Shown here: piece by piece, positions 48,201 to 56,011 of the stretch
Layout of the letters: each line of letters begins with the position of its first letter
Numbering within the stretch: position 1 is the first letter of the stretch
Assembly: GCA_964387795.1 (NCBI GenBank)
Contig: CAYLYP010000003.1
Location: 38,168 to 102,167 of the forward strand
Length of the DNA stretch: 64,000 nt
Source: CAYLYP01 sp964387795
Lineage (GTDB): Bacteria > Bacteroidota > Bacteroidia > Bacteroidales > UBA7960
Direction of reading: 5' to 3'
Notes under the pieces: model-generated
Databases searched by the model: none
Seen by the model: the letters and a program-made list of their open reading frames with translations, nothing else
Told to the model about the DNA's origin: nothing
Program-made: the position numbers and the translations under genes

Positions 48201-48369
48201 CCATCCCATGCGCATCTGTCATCACCACAACAGTAGGGGCAGTAAGATCAGGAAATACATCCACATCCATATTATTGGCAGTGTAAAGCCCAAAAACCAA
48301 GAGCAATGCAGCACATAAAAGGATGAAGAACTTATTTTTTAAAGAAAATTTAATGATTTGATCTAACAT
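45268..48369 (-). CDS. CusA/CzcA-type heavy-metal RND efflux pump
   Basis: A 1033-aa inner-membrane proton-driven transporter of the HME-RND class. First TM helix NKFFILLCAALLLVFGLYTA, then DVFPDLTAPTVVVMTDA and VERLVTFPIETAVNGATGV typical of CusA/CzcA. The TM4 motif MAIAIGSLVDDAIIDVENVY holds the acidic proton-relay residues. C-terminal repeat FITLFGIATRNGILLISRY and GSADRLNPILMTALTAALAL also match. Cation preference cannot be read directly. Lies 11 nt after the adaptor gene. Confidence 0.95.
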   Translation of the reverse strand: MLDQIIKFSLKNKFFILLCAALLLVFGLYTANNMDVDVFPDLTAPTVVVMTDAHGMAAEEVERLVTFPIETAVNGATGVRRVRSASSMGFSFIWVEFDWGTDIFKARQIVSEKLITVSEQIPIGVEQPVLAPQSSVMGEILFISLQADSTPLMDLRTLADWTIKPALLATSGVSQVTIIGGDYKQYQIVVDPHLLKFYHVGLLELADVCEGFSQNVAGGVIRQHGNEYVVRGIARTNDVEEMGNAFVKSVNGRPVRVRDVAKIQIAPSLKMGHGSKNAKPAVIISVSKQPNTNTLELTRRLEQNMQALQKTLPPDVVVDTKIFRQADFIETSVNNVKNALIEGGIFVVLILLLFLGSFRTTIISLIAIPLSLLGAVLVLNAMGFTINTMSLGGMAIAIGSLVDDAIIDVENVYKRLRQNNLLEPFQRKSSFDVVWQASKEIRASILNATFIIIVAFLPLFFLSGMEGRMLKPLGIAYIVSLFVSLIVAMTLVPLLCKMLLTNEKYLSRNKKDKWLTRLLSDAYLKSLKIALMHKKLVLGSSIALLVVALVLFSGFGRSFLPEFNEGSLTISAVSQAGTSLEQSNEIGNLIEKELLSIPEVNTTSRRTGRGELDEHSQTVNSAEIDVNYTLGERGDAAFMAEVREKLAGVPGIASTVGQPLGHRIDHMLSGTRANIAIKLFGTDLNKIYTIANQIKGSISHIEGLVDVNVDQQVEVPQIQIKARREMLAQYGITIEDFTRFVELSFSEHKLADIYEGQQSFDLVIKLKPEFSAKKEALGEALIDTWDGKKIPLEEVADIVSASGPGQISRENVQRHIIISANVAERDLRSVVNEIKDVVDKEIKLPEGYRIEYGGQFESEARASRVLLGTSILAVFIIFLLLYQEFKNIKLAGIILLNLPLALIGGVFSIFFTSGILSIPAIIGFITLFGIATRNGILLISRYQHLQEDGVSLYDTVTHGSADRLNPILMTALTAALALVPLALQGNLSGNEIQSPMAKVILGGLLTSTLLNIYVIPLVYSLMVSRAKPNPEKL

Positions 48370-48380
48370 AGCTTCCTTGT

Positions 48381-49892
48381 TTAATGAACATGACCTGCAT
48401 GAGGATCTAATGCTGCTGATGACTGTGCAAGTTTAACCCATATTGCGCCCTTAACCACTACCCTTTCGTTTTCACCCAGTCCGCTCTCAATACATGTATT
48501 GATGCCATCGGTAAGCCCTGTTTTCACTTCACGCTTCACAAAAAGCTCCGGGCTCAATTGAACAAAAACATAATACACTCCCTGTGATTCCATCAGGGCT
48601 GAATTAGGGATAAATACGCCCTGTGACACATTACGGGTTTTAAGGAACACCTCTGCAAAGCCTCCTGTAGCCCATTGACCTGGATTATTGGCCTCAAAAT
48701 GAACTGGCAACAAATAATTATCATTATTCGCATGCTTTCCTTTTGCAACAATTCGTCCGTTAAGCTCTTCAAGGCTATAAACTTTTCCTGAATACGGGCA
48801 ACGGATTGATGCTGATTCAATTTGCTCCATCAAAGGATAATACCTCTGGGGAACATCTGCATGAAACAACAGGCGGCCCTGCTTGCCTATCCTTAGTAGT
48901 GGTGTGCCTGCTTCAACATAATCGCCATTAGCAACAAGGAGCTCCTTGAGAAAACCATTAAATGGACTGCTGATAACCTGCCCATCGCCCTTGAAATGTT
49001 TTTTCAGGTTTTCATATACAGCCCTTGCATTTTCATATTCGTTCAAAGCCTGGGCCAGTTCTTTTTCAGATACTATTTTATCTGTAGCCAGGATTTGAGC
49101 CCTTTCATAATCAGCTTTGGCACGTTGGTAATTCCCGGAAGCCTCTGAGAACCTGACCATGATATTGTTCTCGGCAAGCCCCCCACCTGATACCCTCATC
49201 AAAGGCTGTCCTGCAATAACATCGCGACCTTCAAGGGCATCAATACCTGAAAGGGCGACAATCCCATTGGTATGTGCCACAAGGGTAAGCTCTTCCGAAG
49301 GAAGGTTTTCCATTCGGGCAGAGGTTTTAATGATTTGGCCTGCACCTCCCTTTTGTGGAAGTGAAGTTGCAAAATCCACTTTCCATCCCTGCTCCTTTGT
49401 AAAAACAATCCCATTGGGATCCTGTACCTGGGATGCCTCTGCCTCATGAATGGCATCATGGGAATCACTATAAACAATTATACCCGGAATCTCCATCCTT
49501 AGCTCTTTACCCTGTGCCTTTGCCTCCACCAACAAACGCCCCTTCCCTGCTGTCTCAGGTTTTAAATTAAACCTATAGATACCAGGTTTGTATGGCTTAT
49601 CTACTGTCTGCCTGATACCCTGTGTCCCGACAATAAGGCTTAGAGTAATACTTGCACTGTCCAATGGTTTAAATTCAGGAAGTAACGTAAAATGAGCCAG
49701 GATATCTGATTGTTCACCCACAACAAAAGGTTTTGCCTCTGCAAACAGCTCAAGTTCATTGGTGTAGGAAATAATCTGGGAAAAGACCTCCCCATGTTCA
49801 TGGCCATGATCATGCTCATCAGCATGATTATTGCGGCAGGCAACAAAAGTACCGACCATCAGGATCAATAATATGACTTTATTTATTTTCAT
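48381..49892 (-). CDS. CusB-like periplasmic adaptor lipoprotein with His-rich ends
   Basis: A 503-aa membrane-fusion protein connecting the RND pump to the TolC channel. Lipobox near residue 19 (MVGTFVAC), followed by a His/Asp/Glu-rich stretch (HADEHDHGHEHGE) and a C-terminus DPHAGHVH, likely metal-binding. The barrel-sandwich/hairpin core is recognisable: VVALSGIDALEGRDVIAGQPLMRV, an alpha-hairpin (RAKADYERAQILATDKIV, KELAQALNEYENARAVYENL) and FNGFLKELLVANGDYVEAG. Followed by a beta-barrel and VFIPNSALMESQG. Twelve nt after the His-rich lipoprotein gene. Confidence 0.93.
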   Translation of the reverse strand: MKINKVILLILMVGTFVACRNNHADEHDHGHEHGEVFSQIISYTNELELFAEAKPFVVGEQSDILAHFTLLPEFKPLDSASITLSLIVGTQGIRQTVDKPYKPGIYRFNLKPETAGKGRLLVEAKAQGKELRMEIPGIIVYSDSHDAIHEAEASQVQDPNGIVFTKEQGWKVDFATSLPQKGGAGQIIKTSARMENLPSEELTLVAHTNGIVALSGIDALEGRDVIAGQPLMRVSGGGLAENNIMVRFSEASGNYQRAKADYERAQILATDKIVSEKELAQALNEYENARAVYENLKKHFKGDGQVISSPFNGFLKELLVANGDYVEAGTPLLRIGKQGRLLFHADVPQRYYPLMEQIESASIRCPYSGKVYSLEELNGRIVAKGKHANNDNYLLPVHFEANNPGQWATGGFAEVFLKTRNVSQGVFIPNSALMESQGVYYVFVQLSPELFVKREVKTGLTDGINTCIESGLGENERVVVKGAIWVKLAQSSAALDPHAGHVH

Positions 49893-49904
49893 ATCAAAAA
49901 AATC

Positions 49905-50156
49905 TTAGTGTTTGTGATTATGGGTTCCTTCATTATGCTCCTTATCGTGGTCATGATCACCATCACACTCATGCACCTCTGATGAATCAGAAGCTTCAAC
50001 AGTAAAGCTTTCCTGTTTATTATGCTCATGTTCACAATCTTCTGAATGAACATGTTCATGTGTTTCAGAAGCTTCAACATCTGATGTTTTGGCATTGTTA
50101 CAAGCAGTAATGCCCACAAAAAACAAAGCGGTTAAAAAGAAATATAATGTTTTCAT
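49905..50156 (-). CDS. Small His-rich lipoprotein
   Basis: An 83-aa protein with lipobox GITAC and a mature part dominated by His, Asp, Glu and Cys (HEHVHSEDCEHEH, HECDGDHDHDKEHNEGTHNH). Probably a periplasmic metal-binding protein that buffers or hands metal to the efflux pump; inference from composition and position 12 nt upstream of the adaptor gene. Confidence 0.85.
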   Translation of the reverse strand: MKTLYFFLTALFFVGITACNNAKTSDVEASETHEHVHSEDCEHEHNKQESFTVEASDSSEVHECDGDHDHDKEHNEGTHNHKH

Positions 50157-50174
50157 CTGTTATTTTTTTTTGTT

Positions 50175-50262
50175 TAAGGTTGAATGGGGCTCCATGTTTG
50201 CTGTTTTGAAAGGTGGCTGAGCTTGCCAAAGCCACTTTGTATCATACGCAAACATGTTCGGT
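50175..50262. repeat. Leader repeat with REP insert, upstream of efflux genes
   Basis: TTAAGGTTGAATGGGGCTCC and ATGTTTGCTG at the gene side, ACGCAAACATGTTCGG at the far side, with a REP-like stem (GTGGCTGAGCTTGCCAAAGC CAC) between them. Confidence 0.65.
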
Positions 50263-50493
50263 TCATTTTTTTAATGATATTATTTAACAATCAACACATG
50301 CAGCACCTAAGAAATTGCATAAAATACAACCCCATCGATGGCATTTTTTTTAAAAAAGAAGGATTAAAAATGAAGGGGTTACAATACATTTAGCGTCAGG
50401 GCAACAACAAACAAATATTGTTAACAAAATGATGACTGTCTTTATCAGGCATCTTCTAATACGCAAAATGATTTATTGTAGCATACGCACCCC

Positions 50494-50910
50494 TTAACAA
50501 ACAGGAGGCGCCCTAAGGCTATGCCAATGTGTAATTACCTGCCTGGCAGCAGGGGACAAAAAGGGCTTATGCAAAAATGGCAAGCCCCCTGATAAAAACG
50601 ATGATGATAAATCAGTAGTGGAAATAAAAAATATCCCTAAATCAAATGCCTGTATTTCAGCAGGTACAATCCCGCTCTCTTCTCTGAATGAAAGAATAAC
50701 CAACTCCTCCTTTAACAGGCACCCATCCAGATCGTTGTCATGTTCATGCGCTCCCGAGCATTCATGATGCCGGGCATGGGCTTCGCAATCCTCGCAATGA
50801 AAAACACTAAAACAGATTTTTGATTCGTGATGGTGATGGGGCACAATAGAATGAACAAGCAACACCATGTTTGCCAGCATCAATACCGTAAAAACCATTG
50901 CCCTCTTCAT
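50494..50910 (-). CDS. His-rich exported protein (DUF6769-like)
   Basis: A 138-aa protein with an N-terminal signal/TM segment (AMVFTVLMLANMVLLVHSIV) immediately followed by PHHHHES, CFSVFHCEDCEAHARHHECSGAHEHD and a hydrophobic second half. The small HHHH protein that often precedes metal RND operons in Bacteroidetes; I associate it with DUF6769. Likely first gene of the metal-resistance locus, about 340 nt upstream of the next gene, so it may have a separate promoter. Function in metal sensing or buffering is inferred. Confidence 0.8.
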   Translation of the reverse strand: MKRAMVFTVLMLANMVLLVHSIVPHHHHESKICFSVFHCEDCEAHARHHECSGAHEHDNDLDGCLLKEELVILSFREESGIVPAEIQAFDLGIFFISTTDLSSSFLSGGLPFLHKPFLSPAARQVITHWHSLRAPPVC

Positions 50911-50935
50911 CTGTGAAAAATTTCCTTTTTTAAGG

Positions 50936-51001
50936 GTGGAAAGAACTCCTTATTTGCTATCTGCATCAATGTTTGAGTGTCAATTGCAAACATCTGCGTT
51001 T
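50936..51001. repeat. Leader repeat upstream of DUF6769-like gene
   Basis: Diverged copy: GGAAAGAACTCCTTATTTGC ... AATTGCAAACATCTGCG. The rest of the gap to 51259 has no gene. Confidence 0.5.
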
Positions 51002-51259
51002 TATAGCAAAAATCATTAAGGACACAAAAATACGATTTTTTAATTAACCGATGCTGTGCATTTCCTTAAATCGCCGTCAAACATTATTGATAATCTAATG
51101 GCAATCTCATATATAAAACTTAGCAAAACCAATATTTACAAAGGAAAGAAATAAAACCTATTGACTGAAGCAAGCAAAAACCTAAATGCCTTTTTAAAAA
51201 TAATTATGAATCCTGCTTTAAAACAATAAATGATAAGCAAAGTCCATTGTTCAAACTCT

Positions 51260-51814
51260 TTATAATTCCTTAACCAACTCCCCTATCACCCCATCCAGGT
51301 TTTCAAGTGTATGGATTATTGCATCCGCCTTGGGGAAACTTCCTTCAAGCATTTTGGAATTTAAAAATACAGTCTTCATCCCTGCATTCTTTCCTCCAGA
51401 GACATCCTTCAGATAGTCATTCCCGATGACAATACACTGTGAGGGTTCATAACCTGCTTCCCGGGCAATAGTTTGGAAAAATAATGGTTCAGGTTTTTCA
51501 ACCCCCAGGTCTTTGGAAGTGAAATAATAATCAAAATACACATCCAGCCCAAGCCTTTTCAATGCATCCACCATCAAAGAGGTATTACTGTCACCAGCAT
51601 TTGAACCCAGGCACAAGGTATAATGAGGGGCAAGCATTTGAAGGTTTTCTTCTATAAAAGGAATTGCCTCTACCTTTGGCCATTGTATCATTGGACCTTT
51701 AAACTCAATAAAATCGCGCATAACGGTATCACCCCAATCAAAAATCAGGCATATCTGTGGTTGAATCCTGTTACCGCTCAGTTCTTTACTATACTTTGGA
51801 TTTATGTTTTTCAT
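51260..51814 (-). CDS. HAD-superfamily phosphatase
   Basis: A 184-aa cytoplasmic hydrolase of the haloacid dehalogenase superfamily. Motif I is IFDWGDTVM (DxGDT), motif II is LCLGSNAG, the conserved Lys lies in KDLGVEKPEPLFF, and motif III/IV is IVIGNDYLKDVSGGKNAGM. Short cap region, HAD-IA-like. The substrate, probably a small phosphorylated metabolite, is unknown. Preceded by a leader repeat. Confidence 0.9.
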   Translation of the reverse strand: MKNINPKYSKELSGNRIQPQICLIFDWGDTVMRDFIEFKGPMIQWPKVEAIPFIEENLQMLAPHYTLCLGSNAGDSNTSLMVDALKRLGLDVYFDYYFTSKDLGVEKPEPLFFQTIAREAGYEPSQCIVIGNDYLKDVSGGKNAGMKTVFLNSKMLEGSFPKADAIIHTLENLDGVIGELVKEL

Positions 51815-51830
51815 ACTTTAATGGTTTTTG

Positions 51831-51908
51831 TTAAAGGTTGGATGGAACTCCAAGCTTGCTGTTTGCATTAATGTTTGTATGTTATTCGCAAACATGTTCG
51901 TTTCAGCC
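51831..51908. repeat. Leader repeat without REP insert
   Basis: AAAGGTTGGATGGAACTCCA, GCTTGCTGTTTGCATTAATG, then ATTCGCAAACATGTTCG. Clean example of the family; the inner TTTGC/GCAAAC blocks are inverted repeats. Confidence 0.7.
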
Positions 51909-51943
51909 TTAATAAAAAACTCTTTATGAAACCTGAGGCAGAA

Positions 51944-53983
51944 TTACTTTCTAAAATACCTAAGCAAAAGCACCTCAGCAGCAAAACAAATAAGGGCCAA
52001 CAAAATAAACCACCTGAATAAAGGGATACCCTGCCCAAAGCGTTCGATATACTTTTCAAAGCTTTGCTTTTCAAGCTCCAAGACCCCATTATGCTGGATG
52101 TTATTGGCTGTCAACAAATCATTAAATGTTTTTGCATCATAGCACTCAAGCATCGACTCAAGCCTTGGGTAATTAAAGGATACATAAGACAATACCGAAT
52201 CCTGATAGCTCACTTCATAGCGGCCAGCTTTTTGTATTTGCCCATGCGGAAATAAATGAAGCACATTGTTAATGTTACGTTGTTCAGGAATTACTTCAAT
52301 CCCTTCGCCTTTAAGCGTTGCCACCCTATCGCTTCTTAGCTCAATATCCTGGATACGGACAGGCAGTTCAGTATTTGTCTGGTAATACATTGGGGGATGC
52401 GTCCCGCTGCTAAGTGCAATATTGTAAAACAAAGGCACAAACAATGCATGCCTGTGGAAATTTGAAAAATTATCATTTAATCCTACTGCACTCACATATA
52501 GTTTTCCCTTTCCAAAATCGAATGCTGTAAAGAAAGGCCTGCCATTTTGAAGGGATAGCAAAGGCACTGCCGTTCCCTTTTGAGGAAACGAATAGGGATA
52601 GTATTTTTTCACAAAAGGCATATCCATATTTTCGGGAATAAACTCAAAAACACCTTCAAACAGAGGATGCATTTCCAATAAATCAGAGACATATAAATCA
52701 GTGGTATCCGCCGATGGGAAAACACCAAGATTAAAGCCATTAAAAAACATCTGGTAGTCCTCTGTTTTAGGATTATCGGATGGCAAAAACACAAGAGTCC
52801 CTCCATCCTCAACGTATTTAACAAGTTCAGAAACCATCCCTGAGCCAATCTGGCCAAGCTGGTTCAGGAATATTGCATTATTCTTTGAAAATGAGGTATA
52901 ATCAAGCTGCCCTTCATCCATTGCACCAAACACAAAACTGCTATCATTGCCAAACAAGGTGTTGAGGGCACCGCTAATCCCTGTTCCATTAACAGTTAAC
53001 AATGGAATACTTGTTGACAAGTGATAATTAAAAAACAGCTTATCATCAAAGTTTACCGGATAGTCTGTTAGTTCGAGGCAGGCATTGTGGTTCCCTGTCT
53101 CGTGAATGGTATAGCCCATTTGCACCTCCACCATCTGACCCCCTTCAAGTTCAAATCCCGCAATGCTTTTTTGAACCCCATTAACAAACAAACGGACTGA
53201 TTCGCCCTTATAGCTCCCATTGCCTGATGCACCAACACGCACATTCAACACAACAGGCCTCCCGATTTGAAGTACCGGTGATTCAAACCATGCACTATCA
53301 ATAAATAAATTATCAGCTTGCGATGATTCAAAAGGGACAAAGAACATCTTTAACAGGGAGTCATTCTCGATAGATTCAAAATCACAAATATTTTTCTGGT
53401 AATCGCTCAACAAATACAGATGGGCCGATTGCAGATGGTTTTCGCTGATAATGTATTTCTGGCGGTCAATAATCTCGGACATTGACTTCCGGGAGGGGCT
53501 TAGCTCAACATCTTCAAGCATCTCCAAAAAAGACTCACGCGAAACCAACCTTTGGTGCAATCCCTCAAAATCATTTGTCACCAGATTAAATTTATCTGTT
53601 ACCCTATAAGCGTTAACAATCTCAACAGCACGTTTTTTAGCCTCTTTAAACATATCTCCTTCCCTGCCCAATGAGCCCATGCTGTATGAATTATCAACAT
53701 AAATACTTATAATACGGCTATCGGCGCTAAAAAAATCATCCTTTCCCGGTATATAAGGCCGTGCAAATGCCATTACCAAAAACAATATCCCCAAGATCCT
53801 CATCATCAACACCAGCAAATGCCTTAAGCGCGACTGCTTCTGAGTCTGCAACTGCAACTGCTCCAGAAACCTCACATTACTAAAGTAAAGCTTTTTAAAC
53901 CTCCTGAAGTTAAACAGATGAACAATAACAGGGATAATAGCAGCCAATGATGCCCATAAAAAAAGAGGATCAATAAATCTCAT
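51944..53983 (-). CDS. BatA-domain membrane protein
   Basis: A 679-aa inner-membrane protein. The N-terminus is the BatA/aerotolerance-regulator signature FIDPLFLWASLAAIIPVIVHLFNFRR, a second TM helix (LLVLMMRILGILFLVMAFAR) and PYIPG. It then has a von Willebrand A-like region (RIISIYVDNSYSMGSLG, with DxSxS variant DNSYS), a CARDB-like domain, and a C-terminal TM helix (FRWFILLALICFAAEVLLL). The ATG at 53983 is preferred over a TTG at 53989. Function in envelope stress is only suggested by the family name. Confidence 0.88.
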   Translation of the reverse strand: MRFIDPLFLWASLAAIIPVIVHLFNFRRFKKLYFSNVRFLEQLQLQTQKQSRLRHLLVLMMRILGILFLVMAFARPYIPGKDDFFSADSRIISIYVDNSYSMGSLGREGDMFKEAKKRAVEIVNAYRVTDKFNLVTNDFEGLHQRLVSRESFLEMLEDVELSPSRKSMSEIIDRQKYIISENHLQSAHLYLLSDYQKNICDFESIENDSLLKMFFVPFESSQADNLFIDSAWFESPVLQIGRPVVLNVRVGASGNGSYKGESVRLFVNGVQKSIAGFELEGGQMVEVQMGYTIHETGNHNACLELTDYPVNFDDKLFFNYHLSTSIPLLTVNGTGISGALNTLFGNDSSFVFGAMDEGQLDYTSFSKNNAIFLNQLGQIGSGMVSELVKYVEDGGTLVFLPSDNPKTEDYQMFFNGFNLGVFPSADTTDLYVSDLLEMHPLFEGVFEFIPENMDMPFVKKYYPYSFPQKGTAVPLLSLQNGRPFFTAFDFGKGKLYVSAVGLNDNFSNFHRHALFVPLFYNIALSSGTHPPMYYQTNTELPVRIQDIELRSDRVATLKGEGIEVIPEQRNINNVLHLFPHGQIQKAGRYEVSYQDSVLSYVSFNYPRLESMLECYDAKTFNDLLTANNIQHNGVLELEKQSFEKYIERFGQGIPLFRWFILLALICFAAEVLLLRYFRK

Positions 53984-54109
53984 AAACAATTTTCCTATTT
54001 TTAAACCTTACAAAATTAGCAGATAATTGGTAAATAAACTGAATTTGTATTTTATTTGTCCTCTTATTAAAATCCACAATTATCAATTTGTGTTTATTAT
54101 ACTCCTCCC

Positions 54110-54262
54110 CCTCCAGCTAAAGCTGGAGGCAATTCAAGAGGCATTATATCCAGAAAATTCATACTTTTTGAATAGAAATGGGCTTCAGCCCATTTTTTAT
54201 GATGAAACACCAAAATATCATTGGCTTTAGCCAAATAAAACAAAAACAGCAGGTAATTCATT
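54110..54262 (+). repeat. Hairpin pair and spacer repeat E2, copy 2
   Basis: CCTCCAGC/GCTGGAGG stem near 54111-54130, AATGGGCT/AGCCCATT stem near 54177-54195 (terminator-like), then the E2 repeat (54175-54262) shared in inverted orientation with 26955-27045. Confidence 0.7.
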
Positions 54263-54263
54263 T

Positions 54264-54333
54264 TTTGTTAAAACATTATCATTTAATGTTTTTTTAATAT
54301 TTTTGTGCGGGGAGACAGGAATAAAATCCCTAC
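54264..54333 (+). promoter_or_regulatory. Promoter-like repeat P, copy a
   Basis: GTTAAAACATTATCATTTAA then TTTTTTTAATATTTTTG with -7 box at 54298-54305, and the downstream block GTGCGGGGAGACAGGAATAA AATCCCTA. Precedes the 54410 gene. Confidence 0.65.
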
Positions 54334-54396
54334 GGTTGGGTGTAATGCTGAACAGCGATTTCGTAATGTTAGGTGTTATGGTATAGGATTTTATAT

Positions 54397-54404
54397 TATA
54401 TTTG
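54397..54404 (+). promoter_or_regulatory. -7 box upstream of 54410 gene
   Basis: TATATTTG, matching TAnnTTTG, five bases before the ATG at 54410; no TTG at the proper distance upstream. The short spacing supports the 54410 start with a very short leader. Confidence 0.45.
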
Positions 54405-54409
54405 TATTC

Positions 54410-55189
54410 ATGGAAAAATTCGGGAACATAGAAATTAGAGTCCTTGGCAATAAAGGAAATTTACAGCTTTCACCTGACAATTATGATGTGAAAGAAATTA
54501 TAGCTATGCTCCAAAATATCGAAGATTTGCTCTACCCAACAAACAAAAAAGACAGACCGATAATAACTTATGATATCCAAGAAGGTTCTGTGAGACATAT
54601 ATTTAAGACTGGTATTCAAGCAATAATCGGATTTAGTGCGATTCTCTCCCAGATACAAAAATCTAATTCTATTGATTTCCTGGAATTGAGAACAGCACTG
54701 GCGATTGAAAACATCCAATATTTCTCCTACCAGAAAAATTATAATTTTGAAATAAAAACATCAGTTGATAACGATTTGACTTTCAAAATTAATCCCCAAT
54801 CGAATTATTTTCGGACTGAAAATATTTGGGTTGATGCTGAATTATATTTCTATGGCACGCTTACAAATGCAGGGGGGAAAAGCAAAGCAAACATTCACTT
54901 AGACACCGAAGAATATGGCTCTCTGACGTTCGATACAGATAAAGATTACTTGATGGAGCAGGAAGAAAACTTATTATATAAAAAGTTTGGCATTAGAGCC
55001 ATCGGAAAACAAAATATAGAAACTGGTGAAATCGATAAGAGAACGTTGAGACTTATACAATTAATTGATTTCAAACCTAAATATGATGATGATTATCTAA
55101 AATCATTAATTCATAAAGCAAAGAATAATTGGAGTGGAATCAACCCAGACGAATGGTTGCATAATTTAAGAGGAAGTTATGACGCATAG
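54410..55189 (+). CDS. Unknown protein coupled to PIN-domain toxin
   Basis: A 259-aa soluble protein. The ATG at 54410 (MEKFGNIEIRVLGNKGNLQL) was chosen; the longer frame from 54305 runs back through the repeat. Features: NYDVKEIIAMLQNIEDLLYP near the N-terminus, a beta-rich middle (IWVDAELYFYGTLTNAGGKS) and an acidic/basic C-terminus with IDFKPKYDDDYL. No HTH, signal or membrane segment. Its end overlaps the PIN gene by 11 nt. It could be the antitoxin or a regulator of the PIN protein, but it is larger than classical VapB antitoxins. Confidence 0.75.
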   Translation: MEKFGNIEIRVLGNKGNLQLSPDNYDVKEIIAMLQNIEDLLYPTNKKDRPIITYDIQEGSVRHIFKTGIQAIIGFSAILSQIQKSNSIDFLELRTALAIENIQYFSYQKNYNFEIKTSVDNDLTFKINPQSNYFRTENIWVDAELYFYGTLTNAGGKSKANIHLDTEEYGSLTFDTDKDYLMEQEENLLYKKFGIRAIGKQNIETGEIDKRTLRLIQLIDFKPKYDDDYLKSLIHKAKNNWSGINPDEWLHNLRGSYDA

Positions 55190-55664
55190 TGTGTTACTTG
55201 ATACCAGTTTCTTTATTCGTCTATTAAATGATGAAGACCCTTTGCATCAAAATGCTAAAGATTATTTCAGATACTTCCTTGAAAACGACATTATTTTAAA
55301 AGTATCAACAATTTCAATCGCAGAGTATTGTGTGGGAGGTTCTGTTGATGAACTTCCTTTAATGAATATCCAAATTTTACCTTTCAACCTTGACCATGCA
55401 AAAAGAACAGGTGAATTTGCAAAAGCTATATTTGAAGAAAAAAAGATTTCTAACGAAGACCTAAAACCACGGGCAATAATTCCAAATGACTCAAAACTTT
55501 TTGCTCAATCTGACTGTGATAAATCAATATTATACTTTGTGACATCTGACTCCCGTTCGCTGACTATTCATAAGATGTTGTCCAAAAGAATTAAGCCTGG
55601 ATTTAAAATTATAGATATTAATATTCCATTCAATCAACAGTTTGGAGTATTAGACTTAAAATAA
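55179..55664 (+). CDS. PIN-domain (VapC-like) ribonuclease
   Basis: A 161-aa protein of the PIN fold: Asp8 in VLLDTSFFIRLL, Glu in ISIAEYCVGG, and a late acidic pair in FVTSDSRSLTIHK form the expected metal-binding set. Longer than most VapC proteins, with an extended loop (LKPRAIIPNDSKLFAQSDCD). Translationally coupled to the preceding gene. RNA cleavage inferred from the fold. Confidence 0.82.
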   Translation: MTHSVLLDTSFFIRLLNDEDPLHQNAKDYFRYFLENDIILKVSTISIAEYCVGGSVDELPLMNIQILPFNLDHAKRTGEFAKAIFEEKKISNEDLKPRAIIPNDSKLFAQSDCDKSILYFVTSDSRSLTIHKMLSKRIKPGFKIIDINIPFNQQFGVLDLK

Positions 55665-55719
55665 AGCAGATAAACCTAATCGATTATACGTTTCACCGGA
55701 CTTCACCTATAAGGAAGCC

Positions 55720-55820
55720 TCTCACCCCATTCTGCTTATGGACTTCGAATAGAGCGGCATTAAAAGATGTGAGAAATGGATAGGTGCTTCGATGCAGGTG
55801 GATGGATAGGTTTCACTGAG
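55720..55820 (+). repeat. Hairpin repeat H, diverged copy 5
   Basis: Contains TTCGAATAGAGCGGCATTAA, AAATGGATAGGTGCTTCGAT and the tail GGTGGATGGATAGGTTTC, reverse complement of the 26.8-kb family. Lies between the PIN gene and the acyltransferase pair. Confidence 0.65.
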
Positions 55821-55934
55821 GGTTTTTAGAACAGACCATAGATTATTAATTGATTTTAAGGAACAGGGATGCATGATATGTTAAGGGCAAGTACAAATAG
55901 GGACTTTGGCTTTTAATAAAACAATCCCTCAATT

Positions 55935-55961
55935 AAAAAAGTGGGTTTCCTGCTTTTTTTT
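55935..55961 (+). terminator. Terminator-like hairpin before acyltransferase pair
   Basis: AAAAAAGTGGG pairs with CCTGCTTTTTT (two wobble pairs) around a TTT loop and runs into an 8-T tract. Confidence 0.6.
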
Positions 55962-55990
55962 GTATGTGAATCCAAAAATGTTTATTTTAG
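55960..55990 (+). promoter_or_regulatory. Predicted promoter of acyltransferase pair
   Basis: TTG at 55960-55962, 20-nt spacer, then TATTTTAG at 55983-55990, one mismatch from TAnnTTTG. The ATG follows 21 nt later. Confidence 0.5.
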
Positions 55991-56011
55991 CGCACTTTAA
56001 TAAAAAATAAT

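Noticed and set aside
54305..54409. N-terminal extension of the PIN partner gene
   Set aside because: Runs through the promoter-like repeat and its -7 boxes; the ATG at 54410 begins the folded-looking sequence.
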